DNA from: Brugia malayi
Taxonomy: Eukaryota; Nematoda; Chromadorea; Rhabditida; Onchocercidae
Length of the DNA stretch: 64,000 nucleotides
Direction: 5' to 3'
Assembly: GCF_000002995.4 (NCBI RefSeq)
Contig: NW_025062478.1
Coordinates: forward strand, 9,559,001 to 9,623,000
The position numbers and the translations under genes were made by a program. This document shows, one piece after another, positions 63,748 through 64,000 of the stretch. The notes under the pieces are model-generated. The model was given only the letters and a program-made list of their open reading frames with translations. It did no database searches and had not been told where the DNA came from. Within the stretch, counting starts at the first letter, position 1. Each line of letters starts with the position of its first letter.

Positions 63748-64000
63748 CAAAACACATGCATCATTCTTTTCTCTTTTGAAAAATGCTTAAAAGAATATAT
63801 AAGAAATAAATTAATCACTTGCATAATGTAAGTAATTAAATCAAAAGTAGAATGAAATGGTTGTTAATTTCAGATGGAAATGATAAAATATAAGATATCA
63901 CATATCATATCATCTTATCACATTACATCAATAAGACACAATCATAATATTTCCTGGATTATGCTTGAAAGAAAATAGGAAATAAAATAATTATTTATGT

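Larger units (their letters stand above)
61544..64000. other. 3' flank of the MAGUK gene
   Basis: AATAAA at 61679-61684 is a likely polyadenylation signal, about 140 nt after the stop. The rest is AT-rich intergenic DNA with no exon-like sequence on either strand up to the window edge, apart from the microsatellites listed separately. Confidence 0.6.

Noticed and set aside
1..64000. CRISPR arrays, prophage, insertion sequences or bacterial operons
   Set aside because: The window is split-gene eukaryotic DNA; all repeats seen are tandem satellites or microsatellites without spacers, and no transposase or reverse transcriptase sequence was found.

Overview
The window is animal nuclear DNA, very rich in A+T (about 80% by eye), with split genes, long T and A homopolymer runs and many microsatellites. 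Nothing in it is bacterial or viral. The exons are short (61-251 nt in the multi-exon genes) and the acceptors are T-tracts ending mostly in TTTTCAG, TTTTAG or TATAG. With the gene set (an ankyrin-repeat protein, an OATP/SLCO transporter and a PALS1-type MAGUK) this suggests an invertebrate, most likely a nematode. That placement is an inference, and the 0.3-7 kb introns are long for a model nematode.

Layout. (1) 160-6681, + strand: the 3' part of an ankyrin-repeat gene, 11 visible exons, 572 codons plus stop. A 29-bp minisatellite follows it. (2) 7799-9571, - strand: a small four-exon gene for an unrecognised, probably two-pass membrane protein of about 171 residues. (3) 12773-23259, + strand: a complete 20-exon gene for an organic anion transporting polypeptide (746 residues). 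A GT-rich two-module satellite (12125-12567) lies just upstream. (4) 23260-34109: about 10.8 kb without a convincing gene, holding a 14-bp satellite (25248-25890) and several degenerate tandem repeats. (5) 34110-61543, + strand: a 20-exon gene for a MAGUK of 956 residues closely resembling PALS1/MPP5/Stardust (L27, PDZ, SH3, HOOK, guanylate-kinase-like), with an additional PDZ domain near its N-terminus. (6) 61544-64000: its 3' flank, with microsatellites.

For genes 3 and 5 the splice phases agree at every junction and the summed exon lengths are multiples of three, which is the main internal support for the models. I see no operon or functional cluster. The MAGUK would be expected to act in apical polarity and junction complexes and the OATP as a plasma-membrane carrier.

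The most interesting signals are in and around the MAGUK gene: an unusual domain plan (extra PDZ, apparently one L27 instead of two); a tandemly duplicated exon pair inside a 6.3-kb intron whose two copies differ by conservative residue changes; a GC-rich island with E2F-like motifs directly before the exon that opens the PALS1-like part; and two nuclear-receptor-type DR1 elements in a 7.1-kb intron. An excess of the GATA-type octamer ACTGATAA across the window also deserves a count.
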